Assembly: GCA_903822595.1 (NCBI GenBank)
Contig: CAIJPS010000084.1
Span: forward strand, 1 to 64,000
Direction of reading: 5' to 3'
From: an uncultured Chlorobiaceae bacterium
GTDB taxonomy: Bacteria; Bacteroidota; Chlorobiia; Chlorobiales; Chlorobiaceae
Length of the DNA: 64,000 nt
In this document: one piece after another, positions 9,798 to 18,216 of the stretch
How positions within the stretch are numbered: position 1 is the first letter of the stretch
Layout: each line of letters begins with the position of its first letter
Translations under genes and position numbers: made by a program
Notes under the pieces: generated by a model
Databases searched by the model: none
Seen by the model: the letters and a program-made list of their open reading frames with translations, nothing else
What the model was told of the DNA's origin: nothing

Positions 9798-10724
9798 ATG
9801 AGAAAAGTTTCTTTACCGTTGCTCACCGCATTTCTGCTGCTTTTTCTGGCAGCATCCGCCGCGCTTCCATTCCATAATACACTCCAGGCGGAACAAAAGA
9901 AAATTATTCTCCGTCACGCCGATACCATCGAAGGCGGCGAGGGCGAAGGTGGAAGCTACCGCTCAGTTATCGGCAATGTAGTGTTTCAGGACGGCACCTT
10001 GACACTGACATGCGACAGCGCTATCGATTACGAGCGGGAGAACAAAATTGTGCTGAAAGGAAACATTGTCATTACCGACAACTCCTTTGCAATCTATGGC
10101 GACAACGGTCTCTACTTCACTGACAAGCAGACCGGTGAATTACAGGGCAGCGTCCGTGGTCGTATGCTCGACAACTCCCTCTTCGGCAAGTCACGCCGGG
10201 CGGTGGTCAACAAGGCCAACAGCCAGATCTGGCTCTATGACGAAGCTATTGCCTGGCATGAGCAGCAGCAGATAAGCGGAGATATTATTTTGCTCCATTT
10301 CACAGATTCCGGAAGCAGCAAGAAACAGAACATTGATGAAATCCAGATACACGGTAACGCCTTTTTTGCTTCTGCCGATACCCTCTCCCGTTCGCCCGTT
10401 GTCTATGACCAGATCGGCGGCAAAAAGATGGTTATCCGGCTCATCGATGGGTCGAAAGTGACCGGAATAACGGTGACCGATCAGGCGGAGCTCCTCTATC
10501 ACCTCTACAATGAGAAGCGGAAGCCATCGGGAATCAACTATTCGAGCGGGGATATGATTCGGATGTTCTTCTCGGATGGTACGCTGAACCGGATAAAGGT
10601 AACGGGCAATGTCGAGGGAAAACAATATCCCGAAAGTTTCAGGGGAAACTCAAGCATCAACCTTGCAAAATTTGCCTGGAGAGAGCAGGAGAATCCGTTC
10701 AGACAGCAGAAAAGCCTCCCCTGA
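9798..10724 (+). CDS. LptA/OstA-like periplasmic protein (LPS transport family)
   Basis: A 308-aa exported protein. The start at ATG 9798 gives a good signal peptide (MRKVSLPLLTAFLLLFLAASAAL); an earlier in-frame start at 9702 would bury it. The mature protein matches the OstA-like N-terminal domain that forms the beta-jellyroll bridge for lipopolysaccharide: HADTIEGGE, YRSVIGNVVFQDGTLTLTCD, SAIDYERENKIVLKGNIVITD and a repeated pattern of short beta strands through residue ~250. The length exceeds E. coli LptA (about 185 aa), as is common in Bacteroidetes/Chlorobi relatives. Its stop lies inside the stem of a terminator shared with the convergent fmdB-type gene. Confidence 0.82.
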   Translation: MRKVSLPLLTAFLLLFLAASAALPFHNTLQAEQKKIILRHADTIEGGEGEGGSYRSVIGNVVFQDGTLTLTCDSAIDYERENKIVLKGNIVITDNSFAIYGDNGLYFTDKQTGELQGSVRGRMLDNSLFGKSRRAVVNKANSQIWLYDEAIAWHEQQQISGDIILLHFTDSGSSKKQNIDEIQIHGNAFFASADTLSRSPVVYDQIGGKKMVIRLIDGSKVTGITVTDQAELLYHLYNEKRKPSGINYSSGDMIRMFFSDGTLNRIKVTGNVEGKQYPESFRGNSSINLAKFAWREQENPFRQQKSLP

Positions 10725-10738
10725 GAGGAAGGCTTTTC
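10709..10738. terminator. Bidirectional terminator between the OstA-like and FmdB genes
   Basis: Nine-base perfect inverted arms, GAAAAGCCT (10709-10717) and AGGCTTTTC (10730-10738), with a 12-base loop that contains the stop codon of the upstream gene. The A/T ends of the arms give a short U run in either direction, which suits the two converging transcripts. Confidence 0.65.
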
Positions 10739-10767
10739 AAACTAATATGCAGAGCCCTTGGCAAACC

Positions 10768-11028
10768 CTATTTTGCCATCGGGCAGGAGCTTCCCGAGCA
10801 GGCGCCCGTTGAACAGGGTGCCGGAGTAGCCAGTGCTGGTGCAGGCTTGCCGTAATCTGTTTTATAAAAACCGGAGCCTTTCAGCACAAACCCGCCGCTG
10901 GCGCTGATAACCCGCTCAAAACTTTCTGTTTCACATTTCGGGCAAAGCGTCAGAGAAGCGTCGCTCATTTTCTGGACTATTTCAAGCTCATTTCCGCAGT
11001 TGCTGCAACGATACTGATAAGTTGGCAT
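10768..11028 (-). CDS. FmdB-type zinc ribbon protein
   Basis: 86 aa. The N-terminus has the FmdB/CxxC_CxxC_SSSS zinc-ribbon motif: CSNCG (residues 8-12) and CPKCE (residues 34-38), with the typical MPTYQYRC start and the [23 protein letters not shown] segment that follows in this family. The C-terminus is a low-complexity tail rich in Ala, Pro and Cys ([12 protein letters not shown]). Function is uncertain: FmdB was first linked to amide-gene regulation but the family is widespread and largely uncharacterised. It is a single gene on the minus strand, convergent with the OstA-like gene. Confidence 0.88.
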   Translation of the reverse strand: MPTYQYRCSNCGNELEIVQKMSDASLTLCPKCETESFERVISASGGFVLKGSGFYKTDYGKPAPALATPAPCSTGACSGSSCPMAK

Positions 11029-11165
11029 CTCTCTATTTCTCCTTGATTAATCGCTTACTGACGGCAACTCTTCTCCGTCACTGTTTTGTTTAAAAAGTTC
11101 GTGGGCCTCAAAAAGGCGCCGTTTTCGTATATAGTGATATTTGCCGGAATATAAAACCCTCTGCC

Positions 11166-11951
11166 GTGATCGTCAAAACCCGGGCCGTGATATTGCGGGA
11201 AACAAAATATCGCGACCAATCCAAGATCTGTTCCCTCTACACCCGTGAATTCGGAAAAATGTCGGTGATCATCAAGGGTGGACGCAACCCGAAAAACAAA
11301 CTCTCAGGCCTCTTCAGCGCGGGCAATGTTGTTGATCTGGTACTCTATAAAAAAAGCAGCCGCGACATCCAGCTCGTCAGTGATGGTAACCTTGTTTTAA
11401 GCCCGATGGTTCCCGATCCGGACCTGGAGCGCTTCGCCATCCTCTACCGCATCATCGACTTTGTGCGCCATACGACCCAAAACGAAGAGAAAAACCTGCC
11501 GCTCTTCACACTGCTGGCAGGAACCCTTGAGCAGCTTTATCATACCAATCTCAATTTCCAGCAGCTTTATGCATGGTTTCTCTTACGCTTTGTCTCACTG
11601 CTTGGTTTTCAGCCCTCCCTTCGAACGTGCGTCTTCAGCGGAGAGGAGCTTCTGCCTGCCATCAAGGCGCTGAATCTCACTGAACTCTATTTTGTGATGA
11701 ACCCCGGCGGGCTTGCGCTGCCCTCCGCAGCAGATCCGGGCATGACGCAAAAGCGCCTCATACCGGTGCGCCTTGCCATGCTGATGAGTGCGCTTGCCGC
11801 AACACGCCTTCCCTCCGACGACTCCATCAAGGCCGACCCCAGTGAGATTGAAACGATCTGGAATCTGCTCCAGGAGTATTGTTCCCTCCATCTGGAACAT
11901 GCACGGGGGAGAAAAAACCTTAACATCATCTCACAAATCCTGCTGAAATAG
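11166..11951 (+). CDS. recO: DNA repair protein RecO
   Basis: A 261-aa recombination mediator that acts with RecR to load RecA on gapped DNA covered by SSB. The start is GTG (11166), giving the canonical VKTRAVILRETKYRDQSKI start. The N-terminal OB fold is seen in LYTREFGKMSVIIKGGRNPKNKLSGLF, and the helical C-terminal domain includes YAWFLLRFVSLLGFQPSLRTC. Only single cysteines remain at the position of the C-terminal zinc motif, so the zinc site looks absent. The length fits RecO. It is 111 bp upstream of hemL on the same strand. Confidence 0.93.
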   Translation: MIVKTRAVILRETKYRDQSKICSLYTREFGKMSVIIKGGRNPKNKLSGLFSAGNVVDLVLYKKSSRDIQLVSDGNLVLSPMVPDPDLERFAILYRIIDFVRHTTQNEEKNLPLFTLLAGTLEQLYHTNLNFQQLYAWFLLRFVSLLGFQPSLRTCVFSGEELLPAIKALNLTELYFVMNPGGLALPSAADPGMTQKRLIPVRLAMLMSALAATRLPSDDSIKADPSEIETIWNLLQEYCSLHLEHARGRKNLNIISQILLK

Positions 11952-12062
11952 AGGCTCCAGCTCTTTTTGGGGTTTTATATCTTGCGGACTATTTCTATCT
12001 TGCGCAAGCCTTTTATTACTCTTATAACGTCCTCTCCAACCAATAAAACAGCATAGTCCGAC

Positions 12063-13358
12063 ATGCCTCAACTCACCAAATCTGCTGAACTCTTTGAGAA
12101 AGCAAAGAAGTTTATTCCCGGCGGCGTGAACTCTCCGGTACGAGCATTCAAATCCGTTGGCGGAACTCCAGTCTACATGGCCAAAGGGTCGGGAGCATAC
12201 CTCACCGACGTTGACGGCAACACCTACCTCGACTATGTAGGCTCGTGGGGCCCCTTCATTCTTGGCAGCATGCACCCGAGAATCACGGCAGCGCTTGAGT
12301 ACACGCTGAAAAATATCGGCACCAGCTTCGGCACCCCGATTGAGATGGAGATTGAAATTGCCGAGCTTCTCTGCAAAATTGTCCCGTCACTTGAAATGGT
12401 GCGCATGGTCAACAGCGGCACCGAAGCAACCATGTCGGCGGTTCGTCTTGCACGAGGCTACACCGGCCGCGACAAAATCATCAAATTCGAAGGATGCTAC
12501 CACGGCCACGGCGACAGCTTCCTCATCAAGGCTGGTTCCGGCGCCCTGACGCTCGGCGCTCCCGACAGCCCCGGCGTCACCAAAGGCACCGCAATGGACA
12601 CGCTCAACGCAACATACAACGATATCGATTCGGTAAAGCTTCTTGTCAACGAGAACAAGGGCCAGATTGCCGCCATCATCATCGAGCCTGTAGCAGGCAA
12701 CACCGGCGTTATCCCGGCCAAACCCGGCTTCCTTGCAGCGCTTCGCGAACTCTGCGACCAGGAGGGCATTGTGCTGATTTTTGACGAAGTGATGTGCGGT
12801 TTCCGCGTAGCACTTGGCGGCGCGCAGAGCCTCTATGGCGTCACGCCTGATCTGACCACCATGGGCAAAATCATCGGCGGCGGTCTTCCGGTTGGCGCAT
12901 TCGGCGGCAAACGCGAGATCATGCAGCGGGTTGCTCCGCTCGGCGATGTCTACCAGGCAGGCACCCTTTCAGGAAATCCGCTGGCACTGACCGCAGGTCT
13001 TGAAACACTGAAAATCCTTATTGAAGAGGATCCCTATCCGGAACTCGAAAGAAAAGCGGTAATTCTTGAAGCAGGTTTCAGCGATAACCTGAAAAAACTC
13101 GGTCTGGACTATGTGCAAAACCGCGTCGGTTCCATGTCCTGCCTCTTCTTTACGGAGACGCCGGTAGTGGACTACTCGACCGCAGTCACGGCCGACACAA
13201 AAAAGCACGGAAAATACTTCCACTCCATGCTCGACCAAGGCATCTACCTCGCCCCGTCGCAGTTCGAAGCGATGTTCATCAGCTTCATGCACACCGACGA
13301 GGATCTTGAAAAAACCATCAAGGCAAACTATAACGCCCTTGTCGCTTCCGGCAAGTAA
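12063..13358 (+). CDS. hemL: Glutamate-1-semialdehyde 2,1-aminomutase
   Basis: PLP enzyme converting glutamate-1-semialdehyde to 5-aminolevulinate, the committed C5-pathway product for haem and (bacterio)chlorophyll. The 431-aa protein starts [21 protein letters not shown] and has the family motifs [22 protein letters not shown], the PLP-phosphate region [16 protein letters not shown] with the ring-binding Asp, and the Schiff-base lysine in [17 protein letters not shown]. The length is normal. In phototrophs this gene carries a high flux. A hairpin lies 15 bp after the stop. Confidence 0.98.
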   Translation: MPQLTKSAELFEKAKKFIPGGVNSPVRAFKSVGGTPVYMAKGSGAYLTDVDGNTYLDYVGSWGPFILGSMHPRITAALEYTLKNIGTSFGTPIEMEIEIAELLCKIVPSLEMVRMVNSGTEATMSAVRLARGYTGRDKIIKFEGCYHGHGDSFLIKAGSGALTLGAPDSPGVTKGTAMDTLNATYNDIDSVKLLVNENKGQIAAIIIEPVAGNTGVIPAKPGFLAALRELCDQEGIVLIFDEVMCGFRVALGGAQSLYGVTPDLTTMGKIIGGGLPVGAFGGKREIMQRVAPLGDVYQAGTLSGNPLALTAGLETLKILIEEDPYPELERKAVILEAGFSDNLKKLGLDYVQNRVGSMSCLFFTETPVVDYSTAVTADTKKHGKYFHSMLDQGIYLAPSQFEAMFISFMHTDEDLEKTIKANYNALVASGK

Positions 13359-13372
13359 GCTCTGCCTGTTAT

Positions 13373-13400
13373 GAATGGGGGGGAACAAACCCCCTCATTC
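13373..13400. terminator. Strong hairpin between hemL and the DUF190 gene
   Basis: An 11-bp stem (GAATGGGGGGG against CCCCCTCATTC, one G-U pair) closes a six-base AACAAA loop. It lies between two convergent genes and includes the last codons and stop of the DUF190 gene. There is no clear T tract on either side, so it may be a pause or stability element rather than a classical intrinsic terminator. Confidence 0.45.
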
Positions 13401-13730
13401 CATAATCCCCACACGTACATGCTCTCTTGTAATCATCACCCGTCCTGACGCATCCCTCACCAATTGCTGAATAATTGGCAGAAAACTGTCAATCTTCACG
13501 GTGGAATCGACAATCTCGATAATCATGGGAAGGTTTGTGCCTAAATCCATGATTTTTGAGGTGTTGATCTGCAAGTCGTGACCGTAAGAGAGTACTCCCT
13601 TCAGCGCCGTAGCTCCTGCCAGGCCAAACAGGCGGGCTTCACGTACAATCTCTTCATAAAGTGGTCGATGACCATAGCGCACCTGTTCACCGACAAAAAC
13701 CCGCAGCAGTTCCAGATTCTGTAGTTCCAT
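13395..13730 (-). CDS. DUF190 family protein
   Basis: A 111-aa protein of the DUF190 family (ferredoxin-like fold related to PII proteins). Recognisable segments are LLRVFVGEQVRYGHRPLYEEIV, the core ARLFGLAGATALKGVLSYG and LPMIIEIVDSTVKIDSFLP. Members of this family are very often encoded next to crcB fluoride-channel genes, as here (15 bp gap, same strand), which suggests a supporting or regulatory part in fluoride export; the biochemical role is not established. Confidence 0.9.
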   Translation of the reverse strand: MELQNLELLRVFVGEQVRYGHRPLYEEIVREARLFGLAGATALKGVLSYGHDLQINTSKIMDLGTNLPMIIEIVDSTVKIDSFLPIIQQLVRDASGRVMITREHVRVGIME

Positions 13731-13745
13731 CTCTCTTCACCTCCA

Positions 13746-14129
13746 TTAAGTCCAGAGTTTTGCAAAAAGCGCCCCCGTGTAAAGGGCAACGAACCCCCCG
13801 GCGACCGTGCCGGCAAGATAGATCCCTGCATAAAAAAGCTGACCATCCTTGAGCAGTGCCGTATGCTCAAACATATAGGCTGAAAAGGTGGTAAACCCTC
13901 CGCAGAAACCCGTAACCAGAAAAAGCCTCGCTTCAGGCGAAACAAGAGTTGTCGAGACCGCCAGCTCACCAAGAAAACCAATGAGAAAACTGCCAACAAT
14001 GTTGACCGTCAACGTTGCAAAGGGAAAGCCCGGTGCCAGAGGAGCAAACATGAGCCCCACCAGATAGCGCGCCACAGAGCCGAGAAAGCCGCCCGTGCCG
14101 ACAAGCATCACCGCCCCCGCCTGTTTCAT
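13746..14129 (-). CDS. crcB: Fluoride channel/exporter CrcB (Fluc)
   Basis: 127-aa inner-membrane protein with four transmembrane helices. It carries the Fluc motifs VNIVGSFLIGFL in the second helix and GFCGGFTTFSAYMFE in the third, where the Phe-box and Asn line the fluoride pore in characterised relatives. Only one crcB is present, so it should work as a dual-topology homodimer. It is paired with the DUF190 gene downstream. I looked upstream for the fluoride riboswitch and did not find its conserved core. Confidence 0.94.
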   Translation of the reverse strand: MKQAGAVMLVGTGGFLGSVARYLVGLMFAPLAPGFPFATLTVNIVGSFLIGFLGELAVSTTLVSPEARLFLVTGFCGGFTTFSAYMFEHTALLKDGQLFYAGIYLAGTVAGGFVALYTGALFAKLWT

Positions 14130-14171
14130 AACCCGGCCCCCCCGGAATGTTCTGCTGCCGCTGACATGCTC

Positions 14172-14405
14172 TCAGCGGTCGTGACACCCGGTTTGGCCAT
14201 CTTCAATGCGCTTGTGAGCACAACACATTTCATCAAGAATACCGAGCAAGGTGTTGAAAATGCCAATACAGATAATGGTCGGTGCCCACAAACCGATAAA
14301 AATAGCAATCAGTTCATGGTTGTTTATCCCGGTACCAAAAATAAACAGATAGATAGAGAGGAGTATGGACAACGTTGCTCCAATAAAGTAATAGTGCGGC
14401 TTCAT
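14172..14405 (-). CDS. Small two-helix membrane protein
   Basis: 77 aa with two hydrophobic segments (YFIGATLSILLSIYLFIFGTG and LIAIFIGLWAPTIICIGIF) joined by a short polar loop, and a soluble Cys/His-bearing tail (MCCAHKR, TGCHD). I do not recognise a family. It is upstream of crcB on the same strand (42 bp gap) and may share its transcript; a role in fluoride handling is speculation. Confidence 0.55.
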   Translation of the reverse strand: MKPHYYFIGATLSILLSIYLFIFGTGINNHELIAIFIGLWAPTIICIGIFNTLLGILDEMCCAHKRIEDGQTGCHDR

Positions 14406-14502
14406 ACCATCTGCATTTGATTGAGTGATTCATCTCTTCTCAAAATGTAAGAATAATAAGTCCACTAAAAAATCTGTACACAGCTACCTTGACCCTCAAT
14501 CC

Positions 14503-15126
14503 TTATTCAATATCGATATGCACCTCATTTCGCCGCAAAAACGGAAGGGTCCAGGGAGGATCGTAACTCGCTGCACGCGGTTGAGAGCCTGCACGGTACC
14601 CTTTCTTCCCAAGCCACTCAGTCAGCTTTCCGGCATAGCTCCGCAGATTACTTTCTGAATGCAGTCCCGAATATCGGATAACAGCAACTTTTTTCCCCTG
14701 CACAGAACGAAGTGTTACGGCAGGATCAAGAGGTACCGGTAACGTTTCCAGCCGGGATCCTTCAGGCATCACAAATGCCATCACCCAGGCACTTCCCCTT
14801 TTTTCCTGAAGCACCGGTGCAGTCATGGAGATTTTCTCACTGACAGGTTCCTGCAGCACCGGAGCGGTCATAGACAGCTTCTCTTTTGAACGGTTTTTTC
14901 CAAAAATATATCCGGCAAGACGACTGAAACCCGGAGCTCCTGTCTGCCCGTATGCACCTTCAATAATCGTTTCGGCAACAATCATCCCTCCATATTGCCT
15001 CACCTCAATATCTCCGTCCTCCGCAAGTACCTTGTATGGCGGCTCATTTGCCGTACGCTTTCCCAAAACCGAACAGCCGGCAAGCATCAAGCTTGTCATC
15101 AGCAACAGCGACAATCCCCCCATCAT
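14503..15126 (-). CDS. SOUL family haem-binding-like lipoprotein
   Basis: 207 aa with a lipoprotein signal: hydrophobic [10 protein letters not shown] followed by the lipobox LAGC, giving acylated Cys at about residue 18. The mature part is a SOUL/HBP domain: [30 protein letters not shown], the tandem signature [11 protein letters not shown] then [21 protein letters not shown] and the C-terminal [16 protein letters not shown] proteins bind haem or tetrapyrroles in eukaryotes; the bacterial ones are poorly characterised. A periplasmic or outer-membrane tetrapyrrole-linked role would suit a phototroph but is inference. It stands alone, divergent from ruvX. Confidence 0.88.
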   Translation of the reverse strand: MMGGLSLLLMTSLMLAGCSVLGKRTANEPPYKVLAEDGDIEVRQYGGMIVAETIIEGAYGQTGAPGFSRLAGYIFGKNRSKEKLSMTAPVLQEPVSEKISMTAPVLQEKRGSAWVMAFVMPEGSRLETLPVPLDPAVTLRSVQGKKVAVIRYSGLHSESNLRSYAGKLTEWLGKKGYRAGSQPRAASYDPPWTLPFLRRNEVHIDIE

Positions 15127-15326
15127 ATCCTCCTCAGATATTCGTTGTTTTTAAAACCACGTTACAAAGACAAACAACCAGAACAGGGAAAAGGTTTGGA
15201 GATGAAACGATATCAGTGATCAAAGGGCACGGTTCACTTGATAAAGTTGCTATATTTTACTGATTCGGAAACCGCTTCATTCAACAATATTTCACAACTC
15301 ATTCCATCAAGAGAAAGGGCGCAGCC

Positions 15327-15764
15327 ATGAGTCTGACTCAAAAAAAAAGGGTGGTCGCCATCGACTTCGGAACAAAGCGCATTGGAGTGGCCCAGAGCGA
15401 CCCCCTCTGGCTCTTCGCCCAGCCGGTCGGCACCTTTGACCGGGCTGGACTCTCGAAGAGCCTCGATACCATGATGAAAGCGGATGATATTGCCCTAGTC
15501 ATTGTGGGATACCCGCTCAGTGAAGGTGGTGAGAAAAACGCCATGACCGAAGTGATTGACCGCTTTATCGAGACGCTTCATGAGGAGTTTGCACAACTGA
15601 GAATTGAAACCGTCGATGAGCACCATTCATCGAGGGATGCCCGCAGCATCCTGATTGCATCGGGAAAGTCGAGAAAAAACCGTCAGCAAAAAGGAAGGAT
15701 CGACAGTGCTGCAGCATGCGTCCTGCTCAGCCAGTACCTTGAAAGCCATGAGCGAGCACGGTAA
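15327..15764 (+). CDS. ruvX: YqgF/RuvX-type Holliday junction resolvase-like nuclease
   Basis: 145 aa of the RNase H-like YqgF family, involved in 16S pre-rRNA 5' end maturation and proposed as a Holliday-junction resolvase. Motifs: VVAIDFGTKRIGVAQSD with the first catalytic Asp, IVGYPLSEGGEKN, TVDEHHSSRDA with the central acidic residue and a C-terminal GRIDSAAACVLLSQYLE with the last Asp. The length is typical. It leads a plus-strand run with pyrE, tyrA and nadK, but a likely terminator separates it from pyrE. Confidence 0.94.
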   Translation: MSLTQKKRVVAIDFGTKRIGVAQSDPLWLFAQPVGTFDRAGLSKSLDTMMKADDIALVIVGYPLSEGGEKNAMTEVIDRFIETLHEEFAQLRIETVDEHHSSRDARSILIASGKSRKNRQQKGRIDSAAACVLLSQYLESHERAR

Positions 15765-15780
15765 AGTGCCGCGCCGGAGA

Positions 15781-15834
15781 GAAGCGCAACCGCTCAAACG
15801 TTTTTCATTTAGCTTTTGGGAGCGGCTTCTTTAT
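15781..15834 (+). terminator. Candidate terminator after ruvX
   Basis: Imperfect hairpin: GAAG-(bulge)-CCGCTC at 15781-15795 pairs with GAGCGGCTTC at 15820-15829, followed by TTTATCTTTAT. The large loop and bulge make it weaker than a classical terminator, but it lies just after the ruvX stop and before pyrE. Confidence 0.4.
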
Positions 15835-15875
15835 CTTTATCGTTTTCAGTAACCATTTTTATCACTCCTTCAGCT

Positions 15876-16442
15876 ATGCTTGATGTTTTCAAAACAACCG
15901 GCGCTCTGCTTGATGGCCATTTCAGGCTGACCTCCGGCCGCCATAGCAACGCCTATTTTCAGTGCGCCAAGGTACTGCAGCACCCGGAACACCTGACGGC
16001 AATCTGCAGCGAAATTGCAGTCCACTTCAGGGGCAAGGGAGTTGAAACAGTCATCTCTCCGGCCATTGGTGGAATTGTGGTTGGAACGGAGGTTGGACGC
16101 CAACTCGGTGTCAAAACAATCTTTGCCGAACGCAAGGAGGGAACCATGACCATCCGCCGCGGCTTCACCCTTGAGCCCAACGAACGGGTACTGGTTATTG
16201 AGGATGTCATCACCACCGGCGGCTCGGTAGCGGAGGTGATTGAGCTGATCAAGAGCGCTGGAGCGTCACTTGTCGGGGTCGGCTCGGTGGTTGACCGCAG
16301 CAACGGAAAAGTGAAGCTTGCGGACGACCATTTTTCTCTCCTGTCGATGGAGGTGATAAGCTATACTCCTGAAGAGTGCCCTCTCTGCAAAGAGGGTGTG
16401 CCGATTGATGCCCCCGGAAGCAGGGCAAACAAGCAAAACTAA
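15876..16442 (+). CDS. pyrE: Orotate phosphoribosyltransferase
   Basis: Adds ribose-5-phosphate from PRPP to orotate, making OMP in pyrimidine synthesis. The start at ATG 15876 gives 188 aa beginning [21 protein letters not shown], a normal start for the short bacterial type. The key motifs are [13 protein letters not shown] (orotate side), FAERKEG with the PRPP-contacting Lys, and the PRPP-binding loop [14 protein letters not shown]. The C-terminus has CPLCKEG, seen in the thermophile-like and Chlorobi versions. The tyrA GTG start follows 12 bp after the stop. Confidence 0.96.
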   Translation: MLDVFKTTGALLDGHFRLTSGRHSNAYFQCAKVLQHPEHLTAICSEIAVHFRGKGVETVISPAIGGIVVGTEVGRQLGVKTIFAERKEGTMTIRRGFTLEPNERVLVIEDVITTGGSVAEVIELIKSAGASLVGVGSVVDRSNGKVKLADDHFSLLSMEVISYTPEECPLCKEGVPIDAPGSRANKQN

Positions 16443-16453
16443 CCGGCACGACT

Positions 16454-17317
16454 GTGAAGTCACCTATCAGGAGCATCTCATTTATCGGCCTCGGGTTGAT
16501 TGGCATGTCGCTGTTGCGTGCCCTGAAACGCTCCCCGCTGGCCCTTCAAAGCACCATCCTCTTTCAGGGGTTCGACCCGAGCTTTACCGATGGCGACCGC
16601 GAAAGCGTTGAAAAACTTGGCCTTGACCACTTTACTGCCGACAAAACCGCCCTCTACCAGGCTGACCTGATTATTCTTTCAGCCCCGGTCGAGGTCAATA
16701 TCGCACTGCTCGATGAAATCAGCCGACTTGCCCCCCCTTCGACACTGGTGAGCGATGTTTCAAGCACCAAATCGCTCATCGCCCGCAGGGCCCACGAGCT
16801 CGGCCTCCCCTTTCTCGGGATGCACCCGATGGCGGGCAAGGAGCAGCAGGGTTACCGTGAAAGCCACGAGGAGCTGCTGCAAGGGCGCCGCGTGATCCTC
16901 TGTGACGACAACAACCTGCTTGCTGGCGACAAAGGTAGCTTTCTCGTTGCCCTGCTTGAATCGGCGGGCTGCACAACGCTCTCAATGACCCCGGACGAGC
17001 ATGACCGCATCATCGCAAAAATTAGCCATCTGCCTCAACTGCTCTCGACGATGCTGATGACCCACTGCGGGGAGTCGATCAGCAAATCGGGCCCAGGTTT
17101 TGCCACCCTTGCAAGGCTTGCCGGCAGTTCTTGGAAAATCTGGCGGGATATCATCACAACAAACAGCAACAACATTGCCGAGGAACTTGAAGGCTTTTCC
17201 CGGGAACTGGCCCAACTCTCCGGTGAAATACGGCAACGCAACCTCGAGCCGCTCGAATCGCACTTCAATGAGGCAAATCAGCTCTACCAAACCCTTAAAG
17301 AGATGAACCGGTCATGA
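16454..17317 (+). CDS. tyrA: Prephenate (or arogenate) dehydrogenase
   Basis: 287-aa NAD(P)-dependent oxidative decarboxylase of tyrosine biosynthesis. It starts with GTG at 16454. The Rossmann glycine motif is [15 protein letters not shown] (residues about 10-24), then [10 protein letters not shown] and [14 protein letters not shown], the prephenate-binding/catalytic region with the conserved His and Gly, and the helical dimer domain after [19 protein letters not shown]. There is no fused chorismate mutase and no C-terminal ACT domain, so feedback control by tyrosine may be weak. The stop overlaps the nadK start (ATGA), indicating translational coupling. Confidence 0.93.
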   Translation: MKSPIRSISFIGLGLIGMSLLRALKRSPLALQSTILFQGFDPSFTDGDRESVEKLGLDHFTADKTALYQADLIILSAPVEVNIALLDEISRLAPPSTLVSDVSSTKSLIARRAHELGLPFLGMHPMAGKEQQGYRESHEELLQGRRVILCDDNNLLAGDKGSFLVALLESAGCTTLSMTPDEHDRIIAKISHLPQLLSTMLMTHCGESISKSGPGFATLARLAGSSWKIWRDIITTNSNNIAEELEGFSRELAQLSGEIRQRNLEPLESHFNEANQLYQTLKEMNRS

Positions 17318-18171
17318 AATTTGCCATTGTCGTCAATGTTACAAGACAAAACGCACTTGATCTTGCCCGCAGGCTTGCCGAATGGCTTGACGAACGAAAG
17401 GTCGCCTATATTTTTGAAAGCCTCTCTGCGGAACAACTGCAAACAGGCAATTCGGCGCCAATCGAAGAGCTCAGCAAACACTGTGACGCGTTTATCTCGC
17501 TGGGCGGTGATGGAACGCTCCTCTTCACCTCACATTATGCGGTAACAAAACCGGTTATCGGCGTCAATGTCGGCTACCTCGGTTTTTTGACAGAATTTAC
17601 CCAGGCCGAAATGTTCACGTCTGTCGAGCGGGTGCTAAACGGAACCTACACCATTCATACGCGTTCACAACTCGAAGCGGCAGTCTCTATCGACAATGAG
17701 ATGCAGCATCTTCGGGCGCTGAATGACGTGGTCATCGAAAAAGGAGCCTATCCACGTATTCCGACCTTTATTATAAAACTTGACGGCGAGCTGCTCAGCT
17801 CTTATCGGGCTGACGGCATCATTGTTGCCACATCAACCGGCTCAACCGCCTACTCCATGTCTGCTGGCGGCCCCATCATCGCGCCAAAATCAAGCGTCTT
17901 TGTCATCACGCCGATTTGCCCGCACATGCTGACCGTACGGCCCATCGTTATCAGCGACGAGAAGACCATAGAGGTCTCGGTCGATGCCCCTGACGGCTCT
18001 TTTCCGCTGAACTGCGACGGCAACCTAAAAAAAATGCTCACTCCACAGGAGAGCATCACGGTCAGGAAATCATCCGTAGTCATCAATCTTGTCGCCAATG
18101 AAAACCGGGATTACTGTGAAATTCTGCGTACAAAACTGCTCTGGGGCCGCGAGCATAATTTCGGCCAGTAA
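17314..18171 (+). CDS. nadK: NAD kinase
   Basis: 285-aa ATP-dependent kinase making NADP. It shows the GGDGTLL nucleotide-binding motif ([15 protein letters not shown]), the NE/D motif area in [17 protein letters not shown] and the glycine-rich [22 protein letters not shown] signature, all diagnostic for PpnK. It overlaps tyrA by 4 bp. Pairing with tyrA may only reflect operon packing, although TyrA enzymes use NAD(P). The 493-aa unknown gene follows on the same strand 45 bp later. Confidence 0.96.
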   Translation: MKFAIVVNVTRQNALDLARRLAEWLDERKVAYIFESLSAEQLQTGNSAPIEELSKHCDAFISLGGDGTLLFTSHYAVTKPVIGVNVGYLGFLTEFTQAEMFTSVERVLNGTYTIHTRSQLEAAVSIDNEMQHLRALNDVVIEKGAYPRIPTFIIKLDGELLSSYRADGIIVATSTGSTAYSMSAGGPIIAPKSSVFVITPICPHMLTVRPIVISDEKTIEVSVDAPDGSFPLNCDGNLKKMLTPQESITVRKSSVVINLVANENRDYCEILRTKLLWGREHNFGQ

Positions 18172-18216
18172 CCAATGGCCGATTATTTTTCTGAATAAAT
18201 CCGCCAGAACAGCTCC

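Noticed and set aside
14130-14171. Fluoride riboswitch before crcB
   Set aside because: Neither this gap nor the region before the 77-aa gene has the conserved riboswitch core.
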